A DNA stretch of 64,000 bases, from NCBI GenBank assembly GCA_000719695.1, contig JOHN01000025.1:38376-102375 (forward strand). The letters are read 5' to 3'. Position 1 is the stretch's first letter; the number at the start of each line of letters is the position of its first letter. The notes under the pieces were generated by a model, which worked only from the letters and a program-made list of their open reading frames with translations, was not told the DNA's origin and searched no databases. The position numbers and the translations under genes were made by a program. Below are positions 33,951 to 42,574 of the stretch, in pieces. This DNA is from Streptomyces sp. NRRL F-6131. GTDB taxonomy: Bacteria; Actinomycetota; Actinomycetes; Streptomycetales; Streptomycetaceae.

Positions 33951-34730
33951 GTGACAGGCGCACCCGTACTGGCGCTGCGCGCGGTCTCCAAGCGCTTCGG
34001 CGCCGTCCAGGCGCTCACCGACGTCGACCTCGACGTCCACGCCGGCGAGGTCGTCGCCCTGGTCGGCGACAACGGCGCCGGAAAGTCCACGCTGGTCAAG
34101 ACGATCGCCGGGGTCCACCCCATCGACGAGGGCACCATCACCTGGGAGGGCCGTCCGGTACGGATCGGCCGCCCCCAGGACGCCCAGGCGCTCGGCATCG
34201 CCACCGTCTACCAGGACCTCGCGCTCTGCGACAACCTCGACGTCGTCGCCAACCTCTTCCTCGGCCGCGAGCTGCGCCGCCGCGGCGTCCTGGACGAGGT
34301 CGCCATGGAACGGCGCGCCAAGGAACTGCTGGACACGCTGTCGATCCGCATCCCCAGCGTCCGGATCCCGATCGCGGCGCTCTCCGGCGGACAGCGCCAG
34401 GTCGTCGCCATCGCCCGCGCCCTGGTCGGCGACCCCCGGATCGTCATCCTCGACGAACCGACCGCCGCCCTCGGCGTCGAACAGACCGCGCAGGTCCTGG
34501 ACCTCGTCGAACGGCTGCGCCAGCGCGGCCTCGGCGTCATCCTCATCAGCCACAACATGGCGGACGTCCGCGCGGTCGCGGACACCGTCGCCGTCCTGCG
34601 GCTCGGCCGCAACAACGGGGCCTTCCCGGTCGCCGGGACCACGTCCGAGGAGATCATCTCCGCCATCACCGGCGCCACCGACAACGCCGTCACCCGGCGC
34701 CAGGCACGCATCGCGGAGGAAGCGAAGTGA
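33951..34730 (+). CDS. xylG: Sugar ABC transporter ATPase, single-domain XylG type (259 aa)
   Basis: Walker A GDNGAGKST, Q-loop VYQDLALCDNL, signature ALSGGQRQVVAIARAL, Walker B VILDEPTAAL and switch His in LISHNM are all present. It is half the length of the E. coli-type two-domain XylG/RbsA and contains one ATPase domain, so it must act as a homodimer, as usual for Streptomyces homologues. GTG 33951 is preferred over ATG 33942 because AGGAG lies 9 nt before the GTG but abuts the ATG. Its stop overlaps the permease start (GTGA). Confidence 0.88.
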   Translation: MTGAPVLALRAVSKRFGAVQALTDVDLDVHAGEVVALVGDNGAGKSTLVKTIAGVHPIDEGTITWEGRPVRIGRPQDAQALGIATVYQDLALCDNLDVVANLFLGRELRRRGVLDEVAMERRAKELLDTLSIRIPSVRIPIAALSGGQRQVVAIARALVGDPRIVILDEPTAALGVEQTAQVLDLVERLRQRGLGVILISHNMADVRAVADTVAVLRLGRNNGAFPVAGTTSEEIISAITGATDNAVTRRQARIAEEAK

Positions 34731-35992
34731 GCACCAGTCAGACCACCCCCACCGCGGACACCCCGGCCCCGGCCGTCGACCCTCGCCTGCTGGTCCGCCA
34801 GGGCGGCGTGGCCGGTTACGCCGAGGAGTTCCGCCGCAAGATCCGCAGCGGCGAACTCGGGGCGCTGCCCGTCGTCCTGGGCCTGATCCTGATCGCGATC
34901 ATCTTCCAGAGCGTCACCGGGCACTTCCTCCAGGCCGACAACCTGACCAACATCACCAAGTGGATCGCCGGCTACGGCCTCATCTCGGTCGGTGTCGTCT
35001 TCGTGCTGCTGCTCGGCGAGATCGACCTCTCGCTCGGCTCGGTCGCCGGCACCTGCGCCGCGATCACCTCGGTGCTCGCGGTGCGGCAGGGCCTGAACGA
35101 GTGGCTGGCCATCCTGCTCGCCCTCCTCGCCGCCGCCGCGATGGGCGCCCTGCACGGCTTCTTCTTCGCCCGGATCGGCGTGCCCGCCTTCGTCGTCACC
35201 CTGGCCGGCATGCTCGCCTGGAGCGGCCTCCAGGACTACGTGCTCGGCAAGCTCGGCACCGTCAACAACATCAACGACGGCGTCGTCGCCCACCTGGACA
35301 ACTACTTCCTCGGTGACGGCGACATCCTCTTCGCCTGGCTGCTCGCCGTCCTGGCCGTCGGCGGCTACCTCGCCGCCCAGCTGCTCACCGCCCGCCGCCG
35401 CACCGCCGCCGGCCTGCCGGCCCGGCCGCTCGGCGAGATCGCGCTGCGCACCGGTGGCCTGGCCGTGGTCGCACTGGTCGGAGCCTGGACGCTCAACCAG
35501 GACAGCGGCCTGCCGCTGCCGCTGGTGGTGCTGGTCGGCGTGGTCGCCCTCACCGACTTCGTGCTCCGCCGCACCTCCTACGGCCGACAGATCTTCGCGG
35601 TCGGCGGTGGCATCGAGGCCGCCCGCCGGGCCGGCATCAACGTCGCCCGGGTGCGGATCTCGGTCTTCATGATCTCCGCGACGCTGGCCGGCCTCGGCGG
35701 CCTGTTCATCGCCTCCCAGCAGGGGTCGGCCGACAAGCTGCTCGGTGGCGGCAACGTGCTGATGAGCGCCATCGCCGCCGCCGTCATCGGCGGGACCAGC
35801 CTCTTCGGCGGTCGTGGCAGCACCTGGTCGGCGCTGCTCGGCATGCTGGTGATCCAGTCGATCACCACCGGACTGGACATGGTGCACGCGGCCCAGGCCA
35901 TCCAGTACATGATCACCGGTGCGGTGCTGCTGGCCGCCGTGGTGCTCGACTCGGTCTCCCGGCGCACCCAGAAGTCCGCCGGCCGGGGCTGA
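34727..35992 (+). CDS. xylH: Xylose-type ABC transporter permease (421 aa)
   Basis: About ten membrane segments of the BPD_transp_2 (ribose/xylose) permease family: LPVVLGLILIAIIFQSVTGH, GYGLISVGVVFVLLLGEIDL, VAGTCAAITSVLAV and AAVIGGTSLFGGRGSTWSAL. GEIDLSLGS is the family's conserved loop, and FAVGGGIEAARRAGI is the EAA-like loop that contacts the ATPase. GTG 34727 overlaps the ATPase stop. A strong terminator follows. With xylF and xylG it completes the uptake system; catabolic enzymes are not in the window. Confidence 0.9.
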   Translation: MSTSQTTPTADTPAPAVDPRLLVRQGGVAGYAEEFRRKIRSGELGALPVVLGLILIAIIFQSVTGHFLQADNLTNITKWIAGYGLISVGVVFVLLLGEIDLSLGSVAGTCAAITSVLAVRQGLNEWLAILLALLAAAAMGALHGFFFARIGVPAFVVTLAGMLAWSGLQDYVLGKLGTVNNINDGVVAHLDNYFLGDGDILFAWLLAVLAVGGYLAAQLLTARRRTAAGLPARPLGEIALRTGGLAVVALVGAWTLNQDSGLPLPLVVLVGVVALTDFVLRRTSYGRQIFAVGGGIEAARRAGINVARVRISVFMISATLAGLGGLFIASQQGSADKLLGGGNVLMSAIAAAVIGGTSLFGGRGSTWSALLGMLVIQSITTGLDMVHAAQAIQYMITGAVLLAAVVLDSVSRRTQKSAGRG

Positions 35993-36013
35993 CCCCGGCG
36001 GCGCGCCCCGAAC

Positions 36014-36045
36014 GGCCCGGTCCCCACCCCCACGGGGACCGGGCC
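36014..36045 (+). terminator. Terminator of the xylFGH operon, 12-bp stem
   Basis: GGCCCGGTCCCC (36014-36025) pairs perfectly with 36034-36045 across an 8-nt loop, starting 22 bp after the permease stop. Confidence 0.82.
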
Positions 36046-36240
36046 TCCGTCGTGTCCGGGCCCGGTTCCGGTGAGGTGGTGCCCGGGCGACGCGCCCGGG
36101 CACCGCCCGGACGGGACGTTGGTCCCTGCCGTCCGGCCCGTCCGGCCCCGCACCCTTGACTGCGGGGCCGCCGACCCACGAAGTCCGGCGGATCCGCAGA
36201 CGAGCCCGGGAACCGAGTGAGTGAGGACGTACCGCCGCCC

Positions 36241-36477
36241 ATGTCCGCCGAGACAATCGTGCACCGTTTGGTCGACGCCTTCTTCACCCACTGCCAGGAG
36301 TGCGGAGAACCCCGTGACGCCAACTGCCACCCCCACGCCCACTGGCGGCTGTACCTGGACCTCGACGCGGAGACCGTGACCCGGATCCGCCACTGGGCGC
36401 TGGACCCGGCCAGCCCGGTCGGCACCGACACCGAGCGCGCCGTCCTGCTGCACTGGCTGGACGCCCAGGAGGTCTGA
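36241..36477 (+). CDS. Small Cys/His-rich hypothetical protein (78 aa)
   Basis: ETIVHRLVDAFFTHCQECGE followed by ANCHPHAHW gives CxxC plus CxxH spacing, a likely small zinc site. LYLDLDAETVTRIRHWALD completes a compact fold. No family recognised. GTG 36217, which adds MSEDVPPP, is an alternative start; neither has a strong ribosome-binding site. It is convergent with murQ, only 15 bp from its stop. Confidence 0.62.
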   Translation: MSAETIVHRLVDAFFTHCQECGEPRDANCHPHAHWRLYLDLDAETVTRIRHWALDPASPVGTDTERAVLLHWLDAQEV

Positions 36478-36492
36478 CCGGGGGCCGCCCGA

Positions 36493-37455
36493 CTACGCTC
36501 CCCGGCCGCTGCGGGCGAGGTCCAGGGCCTCGCGCAGTCGGCCGCCCGCCGCGTCGAGCAGGCGGGCGGCGGCCGGGGCGTCCACCCCGGCCAGGACGAC
36601 CAGCACGGCGGACTTCACCTCGCCGCCGGTGGCCGCCAGCGCGCGCCGCGCCGTCGCCTCGTCCGTGCCGGTGATGTCGACGACGATCCGCCGCGCCCGG
36701 TCGCGGAGCTTGGCGTTGCCCGCGCGGACGTCCACCATCAGGTTCCCGTACGTCCGGCCGAGCCGGACCATGACCGCGGTGGAGAGCAGGTTCAGCACCA
36801 GCTTCTGCGCCGTGCCCGCCTTGAGCCGGGTCGAGCCGGCCAGCACTTCGGCGCCGGTCTCCACCTCGATCCCCAGTTCCGCGGCCGCGACCAGCGGCGA
36901 CCCGGCCACCCCCGCCAGCCCCACCGTGAGTGCCCCGGCCTCGCGCGCGGACCGGACCGCGGCCACCGTGTACGGGGTGCGGCCGGAGGCGGAGATCCCC
37001 ACCACCGTGTCCTCGGGCGTCGGCGCGAGCGCGGCCAGGTCGGCGACCGCCAGCTCCGCGCGGTCCTCCGCCCCCTCCACCGCACGCACCAGGGCGGCCG
37101 GCCCGCCCGCGATCACGCCCACCACCCGGTCCGGGGCGGTGCCGAAGGTCGGCGGGCACTCGCTCGCGTCCAGCACCCCCAACCGCCCGGCCGTCCCGGC
37201 GCCCGCGTAGACCAGCCGCCCGCCCCGGGCCATCCGCGCCGCGACCGCGTCCACCACGACGGCGATCCGCGGCAGCTCCCGGGCCACCGCGCCGGCCACC
37301 GTACGGTCCTCGGCGTTCAGCAGCCGCAACAGCTCCGGCGTGTCCAGCCGGTCGAGCCCGGCCCACTCCGGTCGCGCCGCCTCGGTGGGCGGCGGGTCGG
37401 CGTGCGACGGGTCGACGTGCGGCGGGTCGGGATTCGGCGGGTCGGCGTGCTCCAT
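36493..37455 (-). CDS. murQ: N-acetylmuramic acid 6-phosphate etherase (320 aa)
   Basis: SIS-domain MurQ: LLRLLNAEDRTVAGAV, LVYAGAGTAGRLGVLDASEC (sugar-phosphate loop with catalytic Glu further on), PPTFGTAPDRVVGVIAGG, VVGISASGRTPYTVAAVRSA and LKAGTAQKLVLNLLSTAVMV. It cleaves the D-lactyl ether of MurNAc-6-phosphate to GlcNAc-6-phosphate in cell-wall recycling. A Pro-rich N-terminal leader (PPNPDPPHVDPSHADPPP, ~25 aa) from a DPPH repeat is unusual for MurQ. ATG 37455 has AAGGGGGG upstream; ATG 37476 is in frame with GGAGG and would add MRGEGGR. No murP-type transporter is adjacent. Confidence 0.92.
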   Translation of the reverse strand: MEHADPPNPDPPHVDPSHADPPPTEAARPEWAGLDRLDTPELLRLLNAEDRTVAGAVARELPRIAVVVDAVAARMARGGRLVYAGAGTAGRLGVLDASECPPTFGTAPDRVVGVIAGGPAALVRAVEGAEDRAELAVADLAALAPTPEDTVVGISASGRTPYTVAAVRSAREAGALTVGLAGVAGSPLVAAAELGIEVETGAEVLAGSTRLKAGTAQKLVLNLLSTAVMVRLGRTYGNLMVDVRAGNAKLRDRARRIVVDITGTDEATARRALAATGGEVKSAVLVVLAGVDAPAAARLLDAAGGRLREALDLARSGRGA

Positions 37456-37528
37456 ACGGCCCCCTTCCCCGCGCATGTCCTCCGCCAACCCGGGCAGGTG
37501 CCGGATGGGGGAGGACGGGAGGCTCGCG

Positions 37529-38167
37529 ATGGGCCACGAGGACACGGTCGCCACCCTGCTGGAACGCTTCGGCCGCACGTACGCCGACGAGGCGGGCATC
37601 CGGCTCCGCGACACGCCGTCGCCGCTCTACCGGCTGCTGGTGCTCACCACCCTCAGCTCGGTACGGATCGGCGCGGACCTCGCCGTCGCCGCTGCGCGCG
37701 AGCTCTCCGCCGCCGGCCTGCGCACCCCGAAGGCGATGGCCGCCTCCGACTGGCAGAGCAGGGTGGACGCCCTCGGCCGTGCCCACTACGTCCGCTACGA
37801 CGAGAGCACCGCGACCGCGCTCGGCCGGGGCGCCGAACTGCTGCTCGACCGCTGGCGCGGCGACCTCCGGCGGCTGCGCGACGAGGCCGACGGGGAACCG
37901 GCGCAGGTCGCCGGACTGATCCGGGTCTTCCCCCGGATCGGCCCGGTCGGCGCCGGCATCTTCTGCCGGGAGGCCCAGGCGGTCTGGCCCACCCTCCGGC
38001 CCTTCTTCGACGACCGCGCCCTGCGCACCGCCGCCGAGCTGGGCCTCCCCGACAGCCCCGGAGCGCTCGCCGGCCTGACCCGGCCCCGTGACCTCGCCCG
38101 CCTCGCCGCCGCCCTCACCCGGGTCGGCCTCTCCCGCACCCGCCCCGGCGACCTCCTCGCGGCCTAG
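37529..38167 (+). CDS. Endonuclease III/HhH-GPD-like protein (212 aa)
   Basis: TVATLLERFGRTYADEAGIR, SPLYRLLVLTTLSSVRIGAD, AARELSAAGLRTPKAMAASD and VFPRIGPVGAGIFCREAQAV follow the all-helical layout of endonuclease III-like DNA glycosylases, with a weak helix-hairpin-helix at RIGPVGAG. The catalytic Lys and the 4Fe-4S cysteine cluster are not evident, so it may be non-catalytic or divergent. ATG 37529 has GGGAGG 6 nt upstream and is preferred over ATG 37505. It is divergent from murQ (73 bp). Confidence 0.7.
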   Translation: MGHEDTVATLLERFGRTYADEAGIRLRDTPSPLYRLLVLTTLSSVRIGADLAVAAARELSAAGLRTPKAMAASDWQSRVDALGRAHYVRYDESTATALGRGAELLLDRWRGDLRRLRDEADGEPAQVAGLIRVFPRIGPVGAGIFCREAQAVWPTLRPFFDDRALRTAAELGLPDSPGALAGLTRPRDLARLAAALTRVGLSRTRPGDLLAA

Positions 38168-38168
38168 G

Positions 38169-38185
38169 AGCTCCGCTGCGGAGCT
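38169..38185. terminator. Short hairpin between convergent genes
   Basis: AGCTCCGC and GCGGAGCT flank a single T directly after the plus-strand stop codon. It is followed by a GAGCTGTACGG direct repeat. Weak candidate terminator. Confidence 0.4.
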
Positions 38186-38216
38186 GTACGGGGAGCTGTA
38201 CGGGCTGGGTGCGGCG

Positions 38217-39836
38217 TCACCGGGCCGGGGAGGTCGTTGCCGGTCCGGTGAGGAGCGCGCGGGCGACCGTCGGTGGCAGGGCGGGGTTGGCGGCGGCGGT
38301 TTCGGCGAGGTGGGGGAGGTCGCTGCCGAGCAGCTCGAGGAGCAGCCCGACCGGCAGCGCCGGGTGCGCGGCGGCGATCGGGCGGGCCTGGGCGTCGGCC
38401 AGGCAGACGGTCAGCGCGGGCGCCGTCGCCGAGGGGTGGCCGGCGATCGCGCGGAGCGCCTTCTGGACCGGCGGCCGGTGGCGGGCCAGGTCGGCGAGCA
38501 GCTCCGGCGAGGCGTCCGGATTGGTGGCCACCCGCGCGGCGACCCGCACACCGTGCCGGGCGACCATGGCGCGGAGCAGGGCTTCGGACAGCCCCGGGTG
38601 CGGGGCGATCGCCTTGAGGACCTTGGCGTCCGGATCGACGGCCAGCGCGTCCCGGATCGCGGCCGGCAGGTCGCGGCGTTCGGCGAGCAGCATCCGGACG
38701 GCCGGCTCCGGGGAGGCGGCGAGCGCCGCGACCTCGGCGGCGGAGGCCGTCGCGATCCGGGGGAGCAGGACGGGGCCGATCCGCGCCCGGACGGCCACCC
38801 GGGTGAGCAGCGCGAGCGGGAGCCGCGGGTGGTGGGCCAGCCGTCGTACGACGTTCCGGTCCGGGTCCTCGGCCAGGGCGCGCATCACCTCCTCGTCGAT
38901 CGAGGGGTTCTCGGCGAGGTCGCCGCGGACCCACGGGATCGGGTCGGCCACCAACCGGAGACAGGTCTCCGTCGGCAGGTCGGCGCGGGCGGCGAGTTCG
39001 GCCCGCAGCAGCGTCGAGGGGTCGTCGGCGAACCGGGCGGCGAGCGGCGTCGGCGTGGCCGGACGGGCCAGCGCGGCGAGGGTGATCCGGTGCTGCGCGG
39101 ACTCGTGGGCGCCGGAGCAACTCGCCCCGGGAAGGAGGGAACAGCCGGGGAGCGGGCAGTCAGGGTCGTGGTCGAACGGCACGGCGTGCAGCGCGCAGAC
39201 CGGGCAGGAGCGGGCCGGAGGCAGTCCGTCCCCGGTGAGCAGGGCGGCCAGGACCTCGGGCAGTGTCCGGTCGTTGAGGGCGACTCCGCGGCGGACGGAG
39301 GTGTGCGGGTGCCGGGCGAGAGCCGAGGCGAGCCCGGGTTCGGCGACCTCGGCGAGTTCGGCGATCACCTCCGGATCCGGATCCGCGGCGAGCCGACGGA
39401 CGACGTCCTCCGGTAGCCCGGGGCAGGCGGCGAGCCGCTCGCGCCGGCGGACGTCCGGGTCCGCCGCGAACCGCCGCGCCCAGGCCGGGTGGCCCGCGCC
39501 CCGCTCCAGCAGCGCGAGGGCCGCCTCGGGCTGTGTCACGGGGTCCACGTCGTCGGCGGTGAGCCGGCCGTCGAGGGCGAGCCGGGTGGCGGCGCCCGCG
39601 GCGCCGGAGGCGAGCGCCCGCAGCTGGGCCCGGGTCAGGTCGTCCCGCTCGGTCAGGGCGTCGGTGAGGTCGTCGGCGTAGTCGTCGGCGCGTGACGGGT
39701 CGGTGGTGGCGGCGGCGGTGGTGGCGGTGGTGGCGGTGGTGGCGAGGGCGATCAGCCGGTCGACCAGGTCGGCGGGCAGCGCGGGGTTGGCGGCGAGTCC
39801 GCACAGGACGCGGTCGGGGTGGAGCAGAGGGATCAC
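38217..39836 (-). CDS. LRV-type repeat protein with central Cys cluster (539 aa)
   Basis: Repeats of about 24 residues with a pattern like LAxHPxLPxxLLxxLAxDPDxxV run through the protein (for example DDFREN-free segments such as LAADPDPEVIAELAEVAEPG and LAENPSIDEEVMRALAEDPD), typical of leucine-rich repeat variant proteins. Near residues 215-245, CPVCALHAVPFDHDPDCPLP with GCSLLPGASC gives five closely spaced cysteines, able to bind a metal or Fe-S cluster; the Azotobacter LRV protein has such a cluster N-terminally. A Thr/Ala run (ATTATTATTAAATT) near residue 35 comes from a simple repeat. It is probably a protein-binding scaffold. GTG 39836 is the best start; the ribosome-binding site is weak. 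Confidence 0.8.
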   Translation of the reverse strand: MIPLLHPDRVLCGLAANPALPADLVDRLIALATTATTATTAAATTDPSRADDYADDLTDALTERDDLTRAQLRALASGAAGAATRLALDGRLTADDVDPVTQPEAALALLERGAGHPAWARRFAADPDVRRRERLAACPGLPEDVVRRLAADPDPEVIAELAEVAEPGLASALARHPHTSVRRGVALNDRTLPEVLAALLTGDGLPPARSCPVCALHAVPFDHDPDCPLPGCSLLPGASCSGAHESAQHRITLAALARPATPTPLAARFADDPSTLLRAELAARADLPTETCLRLVADPIPWVRGDLAENPSIDEEVMRALAEDPDRNVVRRLAHHPRLPLALLTRVAVRARIGPVLLPRIATASAAEVAALAASPEPAVRMLLAERRDLPAAIRDALAVDPDAKVLKAIAPHPGLSEALLRAMVARHGVRVAARVATNPDASPELLADLARHRPPVQKALRAIAGHPSATAPALTVCLADAQARPIAAAHPALPVGLLLELLGSDLPHLAETAAANPALPPTVARALLTGPATTSPAR

Positions 39837-39952
39837 CCCGATATTCTGCCCGGCCCGTCGGGCCCGTCGGGTTCGTCGGGTTCGGGGTGGCTCGGGCCGG
39901 CCGCGGGCGCGAGCCCCGTCGGGCGGTTGCCGGGAGGTCGTCGGGGCGTCCC

Positions 39953-40636
39953 TCAGGCCATCCAGAAGAAGACCGCGGTCATCCGGCGGTCCTCCAGGGT
40001 GAGGCCGTGGTAGGCGGTCGCGCTGTGGATGAGGTTGGCGTGGTAGACGAGCAGGCGGTTGTAGCGGTTGGGGACGCGGACGTCCTCGGTGAAGGCGTCG
40101 CCCGGGACGCGCCGGGTGCCGAGGGCCTCGACCAGGTTGTTGTGGGGGGCGGTCACCAGGTTGCCGCCGAGTCGGCCGCCGGGGAACTGCTGGCGGTAGA
40201 AGCCGGTGCCGGCGTCCTTCGGTGCGCCGGGGCTGAGGTAGAGGACGGCCGCGTAGCGGCACAGGGCGCGGGAGTCGGTGTGCGGGCGCGACTCCGACTC
40301 CGTGGCGCCGACCAGTTGGATGCAGTTGTGGTTCAGGGTGCCGCCGCCCGGGGTGCTCTGCACCCAGAGCCGCGGTGCCCCGGTGGCCTTGCGGACGAGC
40401 GACTCGACCCGGGCCAGCTCGTCGGGTTCGAGGCCGGGCATGGTGCGCAGTCCGGGCCAGGCCTCCGGGCGGTAGGGGTAGCCCTCGGTCCAGTCGTCGC
40501 GGTCGAGGCAGCGGCGGCGGACGGCGTCCGGGTCGGGCAGGACGTCGTCGAACACCCAGTAGTCACGGCCGGGCGTGGGCTTGCGGTAGGGCAGCACGGG
40601 CAGCGCGGCCGTCCGTCCGGAGGGCAGTGGAGGCAT
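39953..40636 (-). CDS. Fe(II)/2-oxoglutarate oxygenase-like protein, DUF6445 type (227 aa)
   Basis: RPHTDS gives the HxD and LIHSATAYHG the distal His of a 2-His-1-carboxylate iron site, with RRMTAVFF supplying the Arg that would hold 2-oxoglutarate. YWVFDDVLPDPDAVRRRCL and GFYRQQFPGGRLGGN are found in the DUF6445 group, often beside secondary-metabolite genes. Substrate unknown. ATG 40636 (MPPLPSG) is chosen over an upstream ATG because the conserved part starts shortly afterwards. Confidence 0.75.
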   Translation of the reverse strand: MPPLPSGRTAALPVLPYRKPTPGRDYWVFDDVLPDPDAVRRRCLDRDDWTEGYPYRPEAWPGLRTMPGLEPDELARVESLVRKATGAPRLWVQSTPGGGTLNHNCIQLVGATESESRPHTDSRALCRYAAVLYLSPGAPKDAGTGFYRQQFPGGRLGGNLVTAPHNNLVEALGTRRVPGDAFTEDVRVPNRYNRLLVYHANLIHSATAYHGLTLEDRRMTAVFFWMA

Positions 40637-40828
40637 GCGCCGACCATAGGATCGGCGGCACCCAACGTTCTGCCGTGAGCAGGTCAACCTTTCGTCAAGG
40701 TGCCGACCGGGGGGCCGGTGTCGCGGTGTCTGTCGGGGTGCCGCGGTGCCGCCACGGTCGTACCGGCCCCGCCGACGCGAGCGGGATCACACTTGAGCGA
40801 CGGCCGGGAGAGGGGGCAGGTTGGTGCC

Positions 40829-41371
40829 ATGACCACCTACGAGACCGACCCCGCCGGACCGGCGGCCGAGGGCGAGCTCCGCACCCGCACCCACCAGTGG
40901 CAGTCCGGTCCGCCCGTCTCCGCGTTTCCGCACCTCACCGGCGAGGAGATCCTCCAGGAGATGATCGCCGGCCGGATCCAGCAGCCGCCGATCGGCAGCA
41001 CCTTGGGCTTCCGGCTGGTCGAGGCGGGACCCGGCAACGCCGTCTTCGAGGGCCGGCTCGGTGACCACCTCTTCAACCCGATGAACACCGTCCACGGCGG
41101 CTACCTGGCCACCCTGCTCGACTCGGCGCTCGGCTGCGCCGTGATGAGTCGGCTGCCGGCCGGGGTGGGCTACACCACCACCCAGCTCAATGTGCACATG
41201 GTGCGGCCGTTGTTCGCCGAGTCGGGCCAGGTGCGTTGCGAGGGCGTGGCCCTGCACGTCGGCCGGACGATGGCCACCGCGGAGGCACGGATCCTCGGCT
41301 GCCAGGACGGCCGACTGTTCGCCCATGCGACCACCACCTGCGCGATCCTCGCTCCGCGCCCCGCCGCCTGA
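40829..41371 (+). CDS. PaaI-type hotdog-fold thioesterase (180 aa)
   Basis: The hotdog helix NPMNTVHGGYLATLLDSALG, with the HGG loop and catalytic Asp, and the strand YTTTQLNVHMVRPLFAESGQ are the PaaI thioesterase core. It should hydrolyse an acyl-CoA, probably aromatic or short-chain. ATG 40829 follows a purine-rich GAGAGGGGGCAGG. Monocistronic, with its own terminator. Substrate not predicted. Confidence 0.87.
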   Translation: MTTYETDPAGPAAEGELRTRTHQWQSGPPVSAFPHLTGEEILQEMIAGRIQQPPIGSTLGFRLVEAGPGNAVFEGRLGDHLFNPMNTVHGGYLATLLDSALGCAVMSRLPAGVGYTTTQLNVHMVRPLFAESGQVRCEGVALHVGRTMATAEARILGCQDGRLFAHATTTCAILAPRPAA

Positions 41372-41381
41372 GCCTGTGCGA

Positions 41382-41412
41382 GGGCCCGGCGCCCGGAGGG
41401 GACGCCGGGCCC
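41382..41412. terminator. Bidirectional hairpin terminator, 10-bp stem
   Basis: GGGCCCGGCG (41382-41391) pairs with 41403-41412 across an 11-nt loop between the convergent thioesterase and YdcF-type genes. Confidence 0.75.
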
Positions 41413-41455
41413 GGGCGCGGAGCGGCAGCGGGAGCGGTCGAGCGGTGGACCGGGC

Positions 41456-42469
41456 TCAGGAGTCGGGGCCCAGAGCCGCCGCGACCAGTCCGCAGACGGC
41501 GAGGAAGCCGCAGATCCCGAAGTTGACGAACTTGTGGGTGAGGAAGACCGCGGCGAACTCGCGGATCGTCGCGCTCGGCCAGTAGTACCGGGCGGTGGGC
41601 GAGCCGCAGACCTGGCCGTTGACCCCGGTCGTACGGGCGGTCAGGGCGGCCCGGAAGGCGTGGAAGTTGTTGGTGACGACGACGCAGCGGTAGTCGGGCT
41701 TCTCCCTTTCCATGATCTCCTTGCTGAACAGCAGGTTCTCCTCGGTGGTCCGCGAGCGGTCCTCGCGCGCCAGGTGTTCGGCCGGGAAGCCGCGCTCGAC
41801 CAGGTAGTCCGCCATGGCGTGGGACTCCGGGAGCTTCTCGTCCGGACCCTGGCCGCCCGAGGTGATCAGGACGGGCGGGTTGCCGCGGGCCGCCTGCTTC
41901 TCGTAGAGCGCGCGGCCGCGTTCGAGCCGACTGGCGAGCAGCGGCGGCACCCGCTCGCCGCCGATCAGCCCGGAGCCCAGTACCACCACGAAGTCCACGT
42001 CGCGGCGGGGCAGGTGACGCTGGTAGAGGAAGGCGTAGCCGACGAAACAGACGAAGAGGAAGGCGATGTAGCCGACCACCAGGAGCGCTGTCGCGGCGAG
42101 GACGCCGAGCCGGTCCGAGTTGGTTACGACGGCCGCCCCGAGCAGTCCGATCACCGCGAGGATGCCGAGGCCCGCGAGCAGCGACAGCAGATTGGCCGGC
42201 CGCCGCCCCTCCTTGCGGATCATCGTCACCCCGTTGGAGATGAGGAACCAGACCAGGGCCACCGTGCCGAGCGTCGGGAGCAGGGCGATGACGGCCACCG
42301 CCAGTTCGGCCACCAGCGTCGGCGCCCGCCGCAGCTCGGCTATCAGCGCCAGCGTGAACAGGGAGACCGCGATGCCGAGCAGGACGGCGTTGCTGAACTT
42401 GCGTCGGTCGCGCAGGACTCCGATTCCACAGAGGAGGAAGAAGAAGGCCGCTGGGGCATAGGCGATCAT
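41456..42469 (-). CDS. YdcF/DUF218-family membrane protein (337 aa)
   Basis: Several N-terminal TM helices (APAAFFFLLCGIGVL, SNAVLLGIAVSLFTLALIAE, TALLVVGYIAFLFVCFVGYA) are followed by a soluble DUF218 domain: DFVVVLGSGLIGGERVPPLL, LITSGGQGPDEKLPESHAMA, REDRSRTTEENLLFSKEIME and CVVVTNNFHAFRAALTAR. DUF218 proteins are linked to envelope polysaccharide metabolism. TACGAT on the minus strand (42476-42481) lies 6 nt before ATG 42469, with no ribosome-binding site, so the mRNA may be leaderless. Confidence 0.88.
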   Translation of the reverse strand: MIAYAPAAFFFLLCGIGVLRDRRKFSNAVLLGIAVSLFTLALIAELRRAPTLVAELAVAVIALLPTLGTVALVWFLISNGVTMIRKEGRRPANLLSLLAGLGILAVIGLLGAAVVTNSDRLGVLAATALLVVGYIAFLFVCFVGYAFLYQRHLPRRDVDFVVVLGSGLIGGERVPPLLASRLERGRALYEKQAARGNPPVLITSGGQGPDEKLPESHAMADYLVERGFPAEHLAREDRSRTTEENLLFSKEIMEREKPDYRCVVVTNNFHAFRAALTARTTGVNGQVCGSPTARYYWPSATIREFAAVFLTHKFVNFGICGFLAVCGLVAAALGPDS

Positions 42470-42574
42470 GCCCGTATCGTAGGGTCCCGCCGGGCGGCCC
42501 CGCCGGGAGCCTCCCGAACTGGGGCACACCCGCCGGTACCGTCCGCTGCGGCCGTCTCCCCGCTCCGTCGCCGG

